Under the pieces are notes generated by a model. It had not been told where the DNA came from. It did no database searches and was given only the letters and a program-made list of their open reading frames with translations. This document shows, piece after piece, positions 56,976 to 64,000 of a stretch of 64,000 bases of DNA (position 1 is its first letter; each line of letters opens with the position of its first letter). The stretch lies in NCBI GenBank assembly GCA_040881945.1, contig JBBECF010000176.1, positions 1-64,000 on the forward strand, written 5' to 3'. This DNA comes from JBBECF01 sp040881945 (lineage in GTDB: Bacteria > Pseudomonadota > Alphaproteobacteria > Dongiales > Dongiaceae). The translations under genes were made by a program, and so were the position numbers.

Positions 56976-56989
56976 GCGGACCGCGGGCC

Positions 56990-57454
56990 TCAACGCGAGT
57001 AGGTGCCGATCAGCTCGACGAACTCGATGATATAGGGCTGCGCTATGGCCATCGCCTCGACGCAGCTGGCCGACGACGTCACCGGCAGGCTGGCCTCGCT
57101 GAGCGCGCTCAGGCGGAAGTGATAGTGGTGGACGCCGTGGCCGCGCGGCGGGCAGGGCCCGCCATAGCCAGGCTTGCCGAAGTCGTTGATCGCCTGGCCG
57201 AAGCCGTCGCCCAGGCTTTCCGGTCCGTGGCCGGCCTCGAGCCGCGTCCAGTCGGCCGGAATGTCGTAGGCGGCCCAGTGGTGAAATATTCCCGACGGCG
57301 CGTCCGGGTCGTCGCAGACGAGCAGGAAGCTGCGCGTGCCATCGGGCGCGCCCGACCAGCGCAACGCCGGCGACAGGTTGGCGCCATCGCAGGTGTATTG
57401 CTTCGGGATCTTCTCGCCCTGGGCGAAGGCGGGGCTGGAGAGTTTCAGGGTCAT
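56990..57454 (-). CDS. YbhB/PEBP-like protein
   Basis: 154 residues of the phosphatidylethanolamine-binding-protein family (bacterial YbhB type). Conserved DGANLSPALRWSGAPDGTRS, CDDPDAPSGIFHHWAAYDIP, the GKPGYGGPCPPRGHGVHHYH motif with the conserved ligand-pocket His, and LSALSEASLPV. Ligand and role in bacteria are uncertain; cytoplasmic, no signal peptide. The gene lies just upstream of rnhB on the same strand (14 bases), a probable transcription unit. Confidence 0.9.
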   Translation of the reverse strand: MTLKLSSPAFAQGEKIPKQYTCDGANLSPALRWSGAPDGTRSFLLVCDDPDAPSGIFHHWAAYDIPADWTRLEAGHGPESLGDGFGQAINDFGKPGYGGPCPPRGHGVHHYHFRLSALSEASLPVTSSASCVEAMAIAQPYIIEFVELIGTYSR

Positions 57455-57581
57455 GGCTGTCTCCTTCCAATGGGGCCTGTCTTGCGTCTCCCTGGCGGCC
57501 GCACCGGCCCCAGGTGAACGACCGTCGCGGCGATGCGCAGGCATTCGTTCGATTTCGCCATGCGCTCGGACCGGCCGGACA

Positions 57582-58310
57582 TCAGCCGAGGACCGCCACC
57601 GGGCTGCCCGGGGACAGCCCCAGCGCGGCGTCGGCGCGGCCCTGGTTGACGGCGATCTCGGCCAGGCCATTGGCGTTCTCATACCAGAACGCGGCGCCGG
57701 GCGGCAGGTCGGGGAAGCTCAGCGCGCGCGGCAGGTCGCGGCCCGCGGCGCGCAGCCGCGCGTCCGCCGGCAGCGCCGCCGCCCGCAGGCCGGTCATGGC
57801 GTTGCCGAAGCGGTCGACATAGACGACCTCGGCCAGATCGTCGGGCCAGTCCGGCCGGGCGGCAAGGCGCGCCGGGCGCAGCGCGCCGGAAAGATCGTGC
57901 CCGGCGGCGAGGCGCGCCGCCACCGGCGCGAACAGGTCGCGGCCGTGAAAGCTGGGCGACAGGACCGCCGGCCGCCAGACGATCTCCCATGCCTGGACCG
58001 CGGTGGCGCGGCGCGCCACCAACTCGAACAAGCCGTTGTCGGGGCCGACGAAGCGGCGGCCATCGGCTTCGACGACGAGCGGCGCGCGCGGCCCGCCGAC
58101 CCCCGGATCGACCACGCACAGCAACACCGTGCCCGCCGGGAACCATGCCGCGTAGGCGGCCAGCAGGTAGGCCGCGGGCCGGGGGTCGTGCATGGGCGCG
58201 TCGGCGAACAGGTCGATCACCGGGATCTCCGGCGCCTCGCGGTGCAGCACCGCCTTGACTTGGCCGGTATAGGGGCCGCACAGGCCGAAATCGGTGAACA
58301 GCGCGATCAT
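57582..58310 (-). CDS. SAM hydroxide adenosyltransferase-like (SAM hydrolase) family protein
   Basis: 242 residues of the chlorinase/SAM-hydroxide adenosyltransferase family (formerly DUF62). N-terminal IALFTDFGLCGPYTGQVKAV, PVIDLFADAPMHDPRPAAYL, LCVVDPGVGGPRAPLVVEAD, GRRFVGPDNGLFELVARRAT and the C-domain YVDRFGNAMTGL and FWYENANGLAEIAVNQG. It hydrolyses SAM to adenosine and methionine in relatives. The 12 residues before Met at 58310 are Arg-rich and rejected. It is divergent from the ATP-grasp gene. Confidence 0.9.
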   Translation of the reverse strand: MIALFTDFGLCGPYTGQVKAVLHREAPEIPVIDLFADAPMHDPRPAAYLLAAYAAWFPAGTVLLCVVDPGVGGPRAPLVVEADGRRFVGPDNGLFELVARRATAVQAWEIVWRPAVLSPSFHGRDLFAPVAARLAAGHDLSGALRPARLAARPDWPDDLAEVVYVDRFGNAMTGLRAAALPADARLRAAGRDLPRALSFPDLPPGAAFWYENANGLAEIAVNQGRADAALGLSPGSPVAVLG

Positions 58311-58444
58311 CCGCCTACTATGGCGGCCGAAGCGGCGCCCCGGCAAGCGCGCGCCGGGGCGGGCCCGAACGGTTGCCGGCGCCGGCAGCGGCGACTATGG
58401 TGCCGGCGAGGCGGGCGGCCCCGCCCGCGGCCCCCGGGGGCGCC

Positions 58445-59509
58445 ATGAACGACACCGCGCGATCCGCCGAGCCGCCGCCATTCCCGGAGGTGACCGTCCT
58501 CGTCGGCGATCCGACGCTGCCCGACGTCACGAAGCGCGACAACCGTTACAACGACGAGGACTTCGACACCTTCAACGGCATGAAGGCGGCGCTGCGCTCG
58601 CTGCCCGGTTACCGTTTTTCGTTCATCGACCGGCACGATACCCTCGTTGCCGAGCTGGCCGGCCGGCGGCACGGCTTCGTGCTCAATTTCTGCGACACCG
58701 GCTTCCGCAACGTGGCCGCGTTCGAGTCGCACATCCCGGCGCTGCTCGAGATGCTGCGCATCCCCTATAGCGGGGCGAGCGCGGCCTGCATGGCGATCTG
58801 CTACGACAAGGCCCTGGTGCGCGCCGTCGCCGCCGCGCTCGGGGTGCCGGTGCCGGCCGAGATCTTCCTGGCGGATGCCGAGGCCGGCGGGGCGCCGCCC
58901 GTCGCCTATCCGGCGCTGATCAAGCCGAACACCGGCGACGGCAGCGTCGGCATCGCCCGGGACGCGGTGGTCCGCGATGCGGCGCAGGCGCGGCGTTATC
59001 TGGCCAGGCTGCGCGCCGAGCTGCCGGGCCGGGCGGCGCTGGTCCAGGAGTACCTGCCGGGGCCGGAATACGGCATCGGCATCATCGGCAATCCCGGCCG
59101 GGGCTTGACCGTCCTGCCGCCGCTCGAGGTCGATTACAGCGGCCTCGACGCCGGGCTGGAGCCGATCCTGGCGTTCGAATCGAAGACCATGCCGGACTCG
59201 CCCTATTGGAGGCAGATCAAGTTCCGCGAAGCCGCGCTCGACCCGGCCGCGCGCCGCCGCGTGACGGATCATGCCTGCCGGCTGTTCGAGCGCCTGGGGT
59301 GCCGCGACTACGCGCGCTTCGACTTCCGCACCGGCGCGGCGGGCGAGATCAAGCTGCTCGAGGTCAACCCCAACCCGGCCTGGGCCTATGACGGCAAGCT
59401 GACGTTCATGGCGGGCTTCGCCGGCATCGGCTACGCCGACATGCTGCGCATGGTCCTGGAGGCGGCCCAGGCTCGCGTGGCCGCCGAGGCTTCCGTCGCG
59501 GTCTCCTGA
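58445..59509 (+). CDS. D-Ala-D-Ala ligase-like ATP-grasp protein
   Basis: 354 residues. ATP-grasp elements: KPNTGDGSVGIA (P-loop type), VQEYLPGPEYGIGIIGNPGR, DYARFDFRTGAAGEIKLLEV and NPNPAWAYDGKLTFMA with the metal-binding Glu and Asn. The N-terminal domain (VLNFCDTGFRNVAAFESHIP, ALLEMLRIPYSGASAACMAI) matches Ddl-type ligases, but the catalytic core differs enough that peptide or other acid-amine ligation seems as likely as D-Ala-D-Ala synthesis. No mur genes are nearby. The protein at 62976 may belong to the same superfamily. Confidence 0.78.
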   Translation: MNDTARSAEPPPFPEVTVLVGDPTLPDVTKRDNRYNDEDFDTFNGMKAALRSLPGYRFSFIDRHDTLVAELAGRRHGFVLNFCDTGFRNVAAFESHIPALLEMLRIPYSGASAACMAICYDKALVRAVAAALGVPVPAEIFLADAEAGGAPPVAYPALIKPNTGDGSVGIARDAVVRDAAQARRYLARLRAELPGRAALVQEYLPGPEYGIGIIGNPGRGLTVLPPLEVDYSGLDAGLEPILAFESKTMPDSPYWRQIKFREAALDPAARRRVTDHACRLFERLGCRDYARFDFRTGAAGEIKLLEVNPNPAWAYDGKLTFMAGFAGIGYADMLRMVLEAAQARVAAEASVAVS

Positions 59510-59634
59510 CGCCGGCGCCCGCCGGGGGGTATTTTCCGATTCTGCAAAACAATCCCATGCAAAGGCGATTTCCGCCGTTTCCGGCGGGTCCCCGTGCAAA
59601 GGGCGAAACGGGCGCCCGCGTCGGCGCCATCCTG

Positions 59635-59769
59635 CTACAGCAGGTCGCGCGGGACCGTCTGGTCCCATTCCTTGGCGAACACGCGCTCGTCGCCGGCGAA
59701 GGCCTCGAGCACGGCGGTGAAGCGGAAGCCGTCGCCGGCAGCCACCTCAGCCCCCGTCGCTTTCCTGTT
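59635..59769 (-). pseudogene. C-terminal remnant of a CocE/NonD-type hydrolase
   Basis: A 45-codon open stretch, closed upstream by TAG, encodes AEVAAGDGFRFTAVLEAFAG followed by DERVFAKEWDQTVPRDLL and stop. This is the C-terminal pattern of X-Pro dipeptidyl-peptidase-like CocE/NonD family hydrolases (a basic-aromatic strand followed by W(D/E)xxIPRDLL). The remaining >500 residues are absent, so it is a fragment marking a deletion at the edge of the accessory island. Confidence 0.5.
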
Positions 59770-59989
59770 CTACATTTTCGAGGCGGCCAGGGGCGCCTAT
59801 CTGCAGCATGAAACGCGTGAGACATCCGCACCGCCCGCCGCACGCGCGGAAGCGGCCGACCACGGCGGCAAAAGGTCACGCGGGGACGGCAGTTGGCGAA
59901 GGGGCAGGAACCGGGGTCGAGCCATTTCCACCTGTCACCGGCTTCATGCTACGGTCCAAGCGTCTGTCGCGCGGCCAGGAGGTCGGGGT

Positions 59990-60277
59990 GTGGGTGAAAG
60001 CAGGCTGGTTTTCCGGGTGCACGCCATCCGACGCATGTTCGAGCGGAAAATCAGCGTCGCGGACGTCCGCAAAGCCGTCGAAACCGGAGAAGTGATCGAA
60101 TCCTATCCGGGTGATACCCCTTATCCCAGCCGCCTCGTATTGGGTTGGAGCGGCTCGCGCCCTGTGCATGTCGTCGTGGCCGACAACGTGGCGGCCGGCG
60201 AGACCGTGGTGATCACCGCCTACCGGCCTGATCCCGCGTTATGGAACAAGAGTTTTCGCCAGAGGAGAAAGTCATGA
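59990..60277 (+). CDS. DUF4258-type toxin (MqsR-like partner)
   Basis: 95 residues with the DUF4258 pattern: LVFRVHAIRRMFERKISVAD (H-A-x-R-M motif), VRKAVETGEVIESYPGDTPY, RPVHVVVADNVAAGETVVIT AYRPDP in outline. DUF4258 proteins are often toxins paired with a YgiT-type zinc-finger antitoxin. GTG start at 59990 with AGGAGG upstream; the frame extends further but no homology lies there. It overlaps the antitoxin gene by four bases. Confidence 0.8.
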   Translation: MGESRLVFRVHAIRRMFERKISVADVRKAVETGEVIESYPGDTPYPSRLVLGWSGSRPVHVVVADNVAAGETVVITAYRPDPALWNKSFRQRRKS

Positions 60278-60501
60278 AATGCCCAATCTGCCGAACCGGA
60301 GACACTCAGCCAGGGAAGGCGACCGTGACATTGGAGCGCGAGGGGTTGACGCTGGTTGTGCGGGGTGTGCCCGCTCGCGTCTGCGGGAACTGCGGCGAGG
60401 AGTACGTGGACGAAGTCGATACCGAGCGCCTCATGGCGGCGGCGGAGGACGCTCTGCGGGCAGGCGTTAAGGTCGACGTGCGTGAATACACTATAGCATG
60501 A
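60274..60501 (+). CDS. YgiT-type zinc-finger antitoxin (MqsA-like)
   Basis: 75 residues. Zinc ribbon MKCPICRTGDTQPG and VPARVCGNCGEEYVDEV, four Cys in two CxxC pairs, typical of YgiT/MqsA N-terminal domains; no HTH follows, so the autoregulatory part is missing or elsewhere. The alternative ATG at 60241 would add 11 residues. Immediately downstream of the DUF4258 toxin (ATGA overlap), a standard type II arrangement. Confidence 0.82.
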   Translation: MKCPICRTGDTQPGKATVTLEREGLTLVVRGVPARVCGNCGEEYVDEVDTERLMAAAEDALRAGVKVDVREYTIA

Positions 60502-60789
60502 GGGCACCGCGGCGGCTGAAAGCTCGTAGTCGTGTCGGATCGAACCGATGCAAGGTTGCGGACGCGGCTAGGGGTGTCCGCTTACGAGGCGCAACCCATA
60601 TGACTATACTACCTTCTGAGGTTCGCTTCGTCAGGCTTGGCAAGGGCCGGCGATGAGAGCAGGTTTTCTTGCAGCGCGGTCAAATTCACGCTGGCTGGAG
60701 CAATGTTCCAGGGAAGGCCCTGCTTGCCGCAAACCGTGAGTCTTGCCGTGCAGCGCTTGAAGCTTGGCACTTGCAACGGAGCAAGACCA

Positions 60790-61164
60790 ATGAGCGACCA
60801 GTGGGACTATGAGCAGCGGTGGTTCACGATCTACCTGATCCGCAACCGGGTCAACGGCAAGGGGTACGTCGGGATAACAATCAAAGCTCTGGGAGGTCGC
60901 TTGGCTGAACACATACGCGACGCCCTGGAGAAGAAGAGATACAGCGCGAATGGTAGACGCTACCCGCTGCACGCTGCGATTGAGAAGTACGGTAGCCACA
61001 GCTTCACAATCGAGGAACTCGACCGCGCCTATGGCCTCGCGGAGGCCCAAGAGTTGGAAACGCAATACATCAAAGAGCGAAATACCTTCGCCAGTGGCAA
61101 GGGCTTGCGACTTGGGTACAACCTCTCCTTTGGCGGTGAGGAGCCGGACCTCCCTTATGGATGA
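60790..61164 (+). CDS. GIY-YIG nuclease family protein
   Basis: 124 residues forming a compact GIY-YIG domain: FTIYLIRNRVNGKGYVGITI (GIY and YIG equivalents), GGRLAEHIRDALEKKR (catalytic Arg), HAAIEKYGSHSFTIEELDRA (Glu), and GLRLGYNLSFGGEE (Asn). It resembles small stand-alone homing-endonuclease-like GIY-YIG proteins. No intron or HNH partner is adjacent. GC is clearly lower than flanks, in keeping with transfer. Confidence 0.82.
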   Translation: MSDQWDYEQRWFTIYLIRNRVNGKGYVGITIKALGGRLAEHIRDALEKKRYSANGRRYPLHAAIEKYGSHSFTIEELDRAYGLAEAQELETQYIKERNTFASGKGLRLGYNLSFGGEEPDLPYG

Positions 61165-61663
61165 ACGTCTTTAGCTTGCCGACCTGCGCGGCGCGGCGTT
61201 CGGACCGCTACCGCCGGGCCAGGACGGGCCATCCCCGATTACCCGAAATGCCGTTCCGGCGTGCCGTGCCCATTAATCCGAGCGCACCGGGGCGGGCGTA
61301 CATGTCGGTTGCTTTCCCCTGCCGCGCGGCCGTTGCGCCAGTTCTGGCGGCTCAGCACCCGCGACGTCACCATTGAGGCCTGGTCAGGCTGCACTCGCGC
61401 GTTACGGGTCGCTGGTCCCCCGACGGCGCATGCCGGCCCTCGTCACGAGGCTTCGGTACGGCCGGTTGCCCGGCCGCCGGCTCACGCGTCCAGCAATGCC
61501 TGCAATTTCTCGCGCATCCCCTCGAATCCCGGTATCGTCGCCATCGTGGTGCCCCTACGGCAGAGCTCCGGCCCGTTCCAGACCTCGGCTGATTCGCGAA
61601 TCGGCAAAGGTGCACCCATGTCTTTTTCCAGCAAGCTTGGGATTTTACCGGGAATAGAAGCTA
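61165..61663. other. Intergenic region, no gene recognised
   Basis: About 500 bases between the GIY-YIG and HEPN-like genes. A 20-residue open stretch on the minus strand (MATIPGFEGMREKLQALLDA, stop at 61482) is protein-like but short and could be the tail of a lost gene. Other open frames have no recognisable features. Likely a junction of inserted or deleted material. Confidence 0.45.
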
Positions 61664-62245
61664 ATGACGGAGATCCGAAAGGAACATGTCGAATGGGCGG
61701 TCGTCGATCGTCTGCGCACGATACTCGAGCGTACCTCACAGGACGAGTTTGAAGTGACCCACGCATTCGCCCTTTTTTCGGCGATCTGTGGATGGGTACG
61801 TCAGCATCTGGGTGCATTTGGTTCCGAGTCAGAATGGCCCAAGGGCCTAGAGAAACTGTGTTTGCCCATCACATGCCGAGAGTGGGGCCTACCGGGCAAT
61901 GCTGCATACGGCGCGGCTGAAATATGGCCGTTTTCCGGTGCCCCAAAGGTCAAGATGGATCTGTCGGCTTGCACTGCATGGCAGTTTCTCGTGTGGATCC
62001 GCAACGCTATGGCGCATGGCGATGCGCGCAGTGTGCAGCCGATCCACGAGGAAGTGGAGAAGTGCGCGCCTAACCGAAGGCTCACAGGGTTCCGCTTCGA
62101 GAGCAACGGGTGTCGTGCCGATTTGACGGGCCGGGATATGCGGGTGCTTGGCATCAAGTTCGCGGAACTGTTCTGTAATGGTTTCAGCAAAGATGAATTG
62201 TTCAAAGCCGATGCTAAGAACCACGTCTCGGAAAGGGCCGCCTGA
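61664..62245 (+). CDS. HEPN-like protein
   Basis: 193 residues, GC lower than the surrounding genome. It contains FLVWIRNAMAHGDARSVQPI, a RNxxxH motif typical of HEPN-superfamily RNases or their relatives (here with AHGD), preceded by a helical stretch (HAFALFSAICGWVRQHLGAF). The C-terminal part (RFESNGCRADLTGRDMRVLG) is unassigned. HEPN proteins often act in toxin-antitoxin or antiviral systems; partner not evident (no MNT or other adjacent domain). It lies beside an XRE gene on the opposite strand. Confidence 0.62.
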   Translation: MTEIRKEHVEWAVVDRLRTILERTSQDEFEVTHAFALFSAICGWVRQHLGAFGSESEWPKGLEKLCLPITCREWGLPGNAAYGAAEIWPFSGAPKVKMDLSACTAWQFLVWIRNAMAHGDARSVQPIHEEVEKCAPNRRLTGFRFESNGCRADLTGRDMRVLGIKFAELFCNGFSKDELFKADAKNHVSERAA

Positions 62246-62364
62246 GCGCCAGCAACCATGGCAGGAGAACTTGGCAGAGAGAAGTTCGATCCGGGTTGCT
62301 CTCGGGTAGATGGCGGCGCGAGAGGATTCGGGATCGAACCTTCTTTGAGGTGACAGCACCTCGA

Positions 62365-62694
62365 TCAGCGGGCGGAGACAACCAAGCGACCCGCCTGTTT
62401 CCCCACCTGCTTGCCGACCTTGATTTCCACCGAACGACCGAGCGCCCTGAGCCAAGCGGCCAGCTTGTCAATCGTTATGCTTTCCATGCGGCCATGCAGC
62501 ACCTTCGACAGGGTCGGTTGGTCGGTTCGGCACAGCTTGGCGGCGGCGGCCTGGGTCAGCCTGCGCGCCTTGATCGTTCGGGCGATGGCGGAGATGAGCT
62601 CCGATTTCGCCAATGCCTCCTCGGCCTCGATTTCGTCGAAGCCGAGATCGCGGAAGATATTGGCGCTGCCCTTGCGGGCGCGATCATCGTTCAC
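62365..62694 (-). CDS. XRE family antitoxin (phage-derived Gp49-like pair)
   Basis: 109 residues with a Cro/C1-type HTH: AEEALAKSELISAIARTIKA, RRLTQAAAAKLCRTDQPTLS and KVLHGRMESITIDKLAAWLR, followed by RALGRSVEIKVGKQ. This is the antitoxin pattern of HigA-like/DUF1813 genes paired with phage-derived Gp49-like toxins. GTG start overlaps the toxin remnant stop by three bases. The toxin is truncated, so the antitoxin may be solitary. Confidence 0.8.
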   Translation of the reverse strand: MNDDRARKGSANIFRDLGFDEIEAEEALAKSELISAIARTIKARRLTQAAAAKLCRTDQPTLSKVLHGRMESITIDKLAAWLRALGRSVEIKVGKQVGKQAGRLVVSAR

Positions 62695-62840
62695 GGCCCT
62701 CGTCCTTGCTCTTGCTCGATTCGCCTTGCCTGCGTCAGGCGCTGTGCAATCACGTTCAGGTCCGCGCGCGGTATGGCGATACCCGATTTCGATTTCTTCT
62801 TGAATGCGTGCAGAACATCTACCGCTGTTGCTAGCGCAGA
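62691..62840 (-). pseudogene. Truncated RelE/HigB-type (Gp49-like) toxin
   Basis: The reading frame ending at 62691 encodes ALATAVDVLHAFKKKSKSGI followed by AIPRADLNVIAQRLTQARRI and a short tail. VLHAFxKKSxSG and the I-P-x-x-D-L motif are the C-terminal half of phage-derived RelE/HigB toxins. Beyond about 62840 the frame enters the intergenic palindrome at 62842-62953, and the N-terminal half of the toxin is missing. The antitoxin overlap (GTGA) is intact. Confidence 0.6.
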
Positions 62841-62841
62841 T

Positions 62842-62953
62842 TCCAGCGGGTTTGCGCGGGCGCCCCCCTCACCCAGCTTCGGCTAGGGCTCGGCCGAAGG
62901 CCTCGCCAAGCCTACGCAACCCTCTCCCCCAAAGTTGGGGGAGAGGGGAGGGT
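62842..62953. repeat. GC-rich intergenic palindromic repeat
   Basis: Contains the perfect 13-base-pair hairpin CCCTCTCCCCCAA / TTGGGGGAGAGGG (62920-62947) and, to its left, CTTCGGCTAGGGCTCGGCCG followed by AAGGCCTCGCCAAGCC. This resembles dispersed GGGGGAGAGGG-type repeats of alphaproteobacteria. It sits exactly where the toxin gene is interrupted. Confidence 0.6.
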
Positions 62954-62975
62954 GAGCGGGCGATGCGGATCGGAG

Positions 62976-63938
62976 TCAGCGCCGGCCGAGCATGGCGGCG
63001 CCCTTGCGGGCGCGGCGGGCGCGCAGCTTCTGCGCCGGCCAGAACATGAGCGCGAGCCGCTCACGCACGGCCAATCCGGCCTCCAGGTCCCAGCAGTTGA
63101 CGATCGCCAGGCGGAAGCCGCCGGGCGGCATGGCGTGGGCCTCGGGCGGCTTGTCCGGATGGAAGGTGATCTGGATGCTGGAGACGGTGTCGAGCCGGGC
63201 CAGCTCGGCCACGGCGGCGCGGTCGACCCGGTCGCGGTAGTCGATGCCGTGCTCGCCGAACAGGACGACGCTGTAGCCGGCGCGCCGGTCGTCGTCGCGA
63301 TAGGCCCAGCGCTTGTGCGCGTAGAGCTCGATCAGCGCGTCGATCCAGCCGCGGCCGTAGAGGTCGGGCCACTGGTCGGAAAAGCGCAGATGCGCCTCGA
63401 TGATTTTCCCCGCGATCGTCTCGATGTTGACGACCCCGGAATAGCCCTTGAGGTTGCGTGCCAGCCACGCGCCACAATAGGCCTCGATCTCGGGACGCGG
63501 CTCGGCGAGCACGGTCCAGGTGTCGAACATGCCCTCGCCGATCGATTTGCCGACGACGTGGCGCCACCACATCGCCCGGCCGTCGACGACGGCGGCGTCG
63601 CTGCTGACATGCTCGCCCTCGAACAGCGGCATCCACAGGTGGCCGGGCGTCAGCCAGCGCGTGTAGTCCTGCATCGAGCGCAGGACGCGGCTGCCGCTGC
63701 CCATGCCGCGCAGGTTGTAGATCGGCTTGCTGAACACCGGAAAGCGCGGCGGCGTGACGCCGTGCGGTCCATGCTCCAGCCCTTGCGTCTCGCAGATCAG
63801 CAGCTTGTTGTAGATCCAGCGGTGGGCGGGGTAGAGCCGGTAGGAATCGGCGTCCTCGGTCGAGATGAACAGGTCGGCCGGGCAGGCGACGCCCTCGAAA
63901 TACTGCATGCGCCAGGGGTCGCGCTCGACGATGGGCAT
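62976..63938 (-). CDS. Unrecognised protein, possibly ATP-grasp-like
   Basis: 320 residues, high-GC native codon use, no signal peptide. FPVFSKPIYNLRGMGSGSRV and the later VVNIETIAGKIIEAHLRFSD have a faint ATP-grasp-like pattern (P-loop-type GxGS and the glutamate), and WDLEAGLAVRERLALMFWPA near the end is distinctive. I cannot name a family with confidence. An open start at 63938 (MPIVERDPWRMQYFEG) is preceded by no strong ribosome-binding site. It marks the return to a resident gene after the accessory island. Confidence 0.65.
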   Translation of the reverse strand: MPIVERDPWRMQYFEGVACPADLFISTEDADSYRLYPAHRWIYNKLLICETQGLEHGPHGVTPPRFPVFSKPIYNLRGMGSGSRVLRSMQDYTRWLTPGHLWMPLFEGEHVSSDAAVVDGRAMWWRHVVGKSIGEGMFDTWTVLAEPRPEIEAYCGAWLARNLKGYSGVVNIETIAGKIIEAHLRFSDQWPDLYGRGWIDALIELYAHKRWAYRDDDRRAGYSVVLFGEHGIDYRDRVDRAAVAELARLDTVSSIQITFHPDKPPEAHAMPPGGFRLAIVNCWDLEAGLAVRERLALMFWPAQKLRARRARKGAAMLGRR

Positions 63939-64000
63939 GCGGGTCCTGCTCCGTGGTTGCGGCGGCGGTCGGCGACCCCGGAGTCTAGTACCGCGATTCG

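Overview
The window is a GC-rich (roughly 70%) chromosomal segment of an alphaproteobacterium, most likely of the Rhodospirillales type. Pointers are the syntenic blocks bamE / ubiquinol-cytochrome c chaperone / yceD / rpmF / plsX / fabH / ihfA / merR / tRNA-Pro and hom / glpX / recJ, a K+-independent H+-pyrophosphatase, a class I PHA synthase, c-type cytochromes and an FnrN/FnrL-type oxygen regulator. The placement is inferred from gene content and order only. No rRNA, CRISPR array, intact insertion sequence or prophage was seen.

Layout. 1-7.6 kb: hppA (cut by the window edge), envelope and fatty-acid genes, tRNA-Pro(GGG). 7.6-12.4 kb: a GNAT / HDAC-like amidohydrolase / GNAT fusion, a single-domain response regulator and an AstE/AspA-type deacylase. 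12.4-19.9 kb: a patchy region with a homopolymeric G tract, a four-module copper nitrite reductase (cytochrome c + cupredoxin + NirK core) facing an FNR-type palindrome, an MFS permease, and accessory genes of lower GC (RHH-RAMA-like protein, SNase-like chimera). 19.9-36.9 kb: mostly housekeeping (metY, CoA-binding protein, enoyl-CoA hydratase, rplM-rpsI, argC, phaC, hom, glpX, recJ, an HPF-cold-shock fusion) with a cytochrome b561 / diheme c / SHP-like operon. 36.9-51.9 kb: a contiguous amide and urea module. 51.9-59.5 kb: ordinary metabolic and envelope genes. 59.5-62.9 kb: a small accessory island (MqsA-type toxin-antitoxin pair, GIY-YIG nuclease, HEPN-like protein, XRE antitoxin with a truncated toxin, gene remnants). 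The window ends in an unrecognised conserved-looking protein.

The most striking locus is 37-51 kb. AmiC (cytoplasmic amide sensor) and AmiR (ANTAR RNA-binding regulator) lie upstream of a urea/short-chain-amide ABC transporter (urtABCDE), a formamidase (fmdA), an FmdB zinc ribbon and a complete urease operon (ureE-F-AB-C-G-D, with UreA and UreB fused). Between amiR and urtA the leader can form two hairpins with A1/G4 hexaloops, the known ANTAR signature. The second shares bases with the left arm of an intrinsic terminator, so the two are mutually exclusive. The sequence therefore suggests that amide or urea sensing controls import and hydrolysis by transcription antitermination at one site. 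An FNR-type regulator with a CX2CX7C cluster motif follows the urease genes, and an FNR-like site lies upstream of nirK, which could link anaerobiosis to nitrogen-oxide respiration here.

Dispersed non-coding repeats are frequent: an ~80 bp inverted-repeat element in two near-identical copies plus a short form, an AGTGTCCTG... hairpin family with three tandem-like copies upstream of rpmF and one inverted copy at 12.6 kb, and a GC-rich intergenic palindrome that appears to replace the 5' part of a toxin gene.
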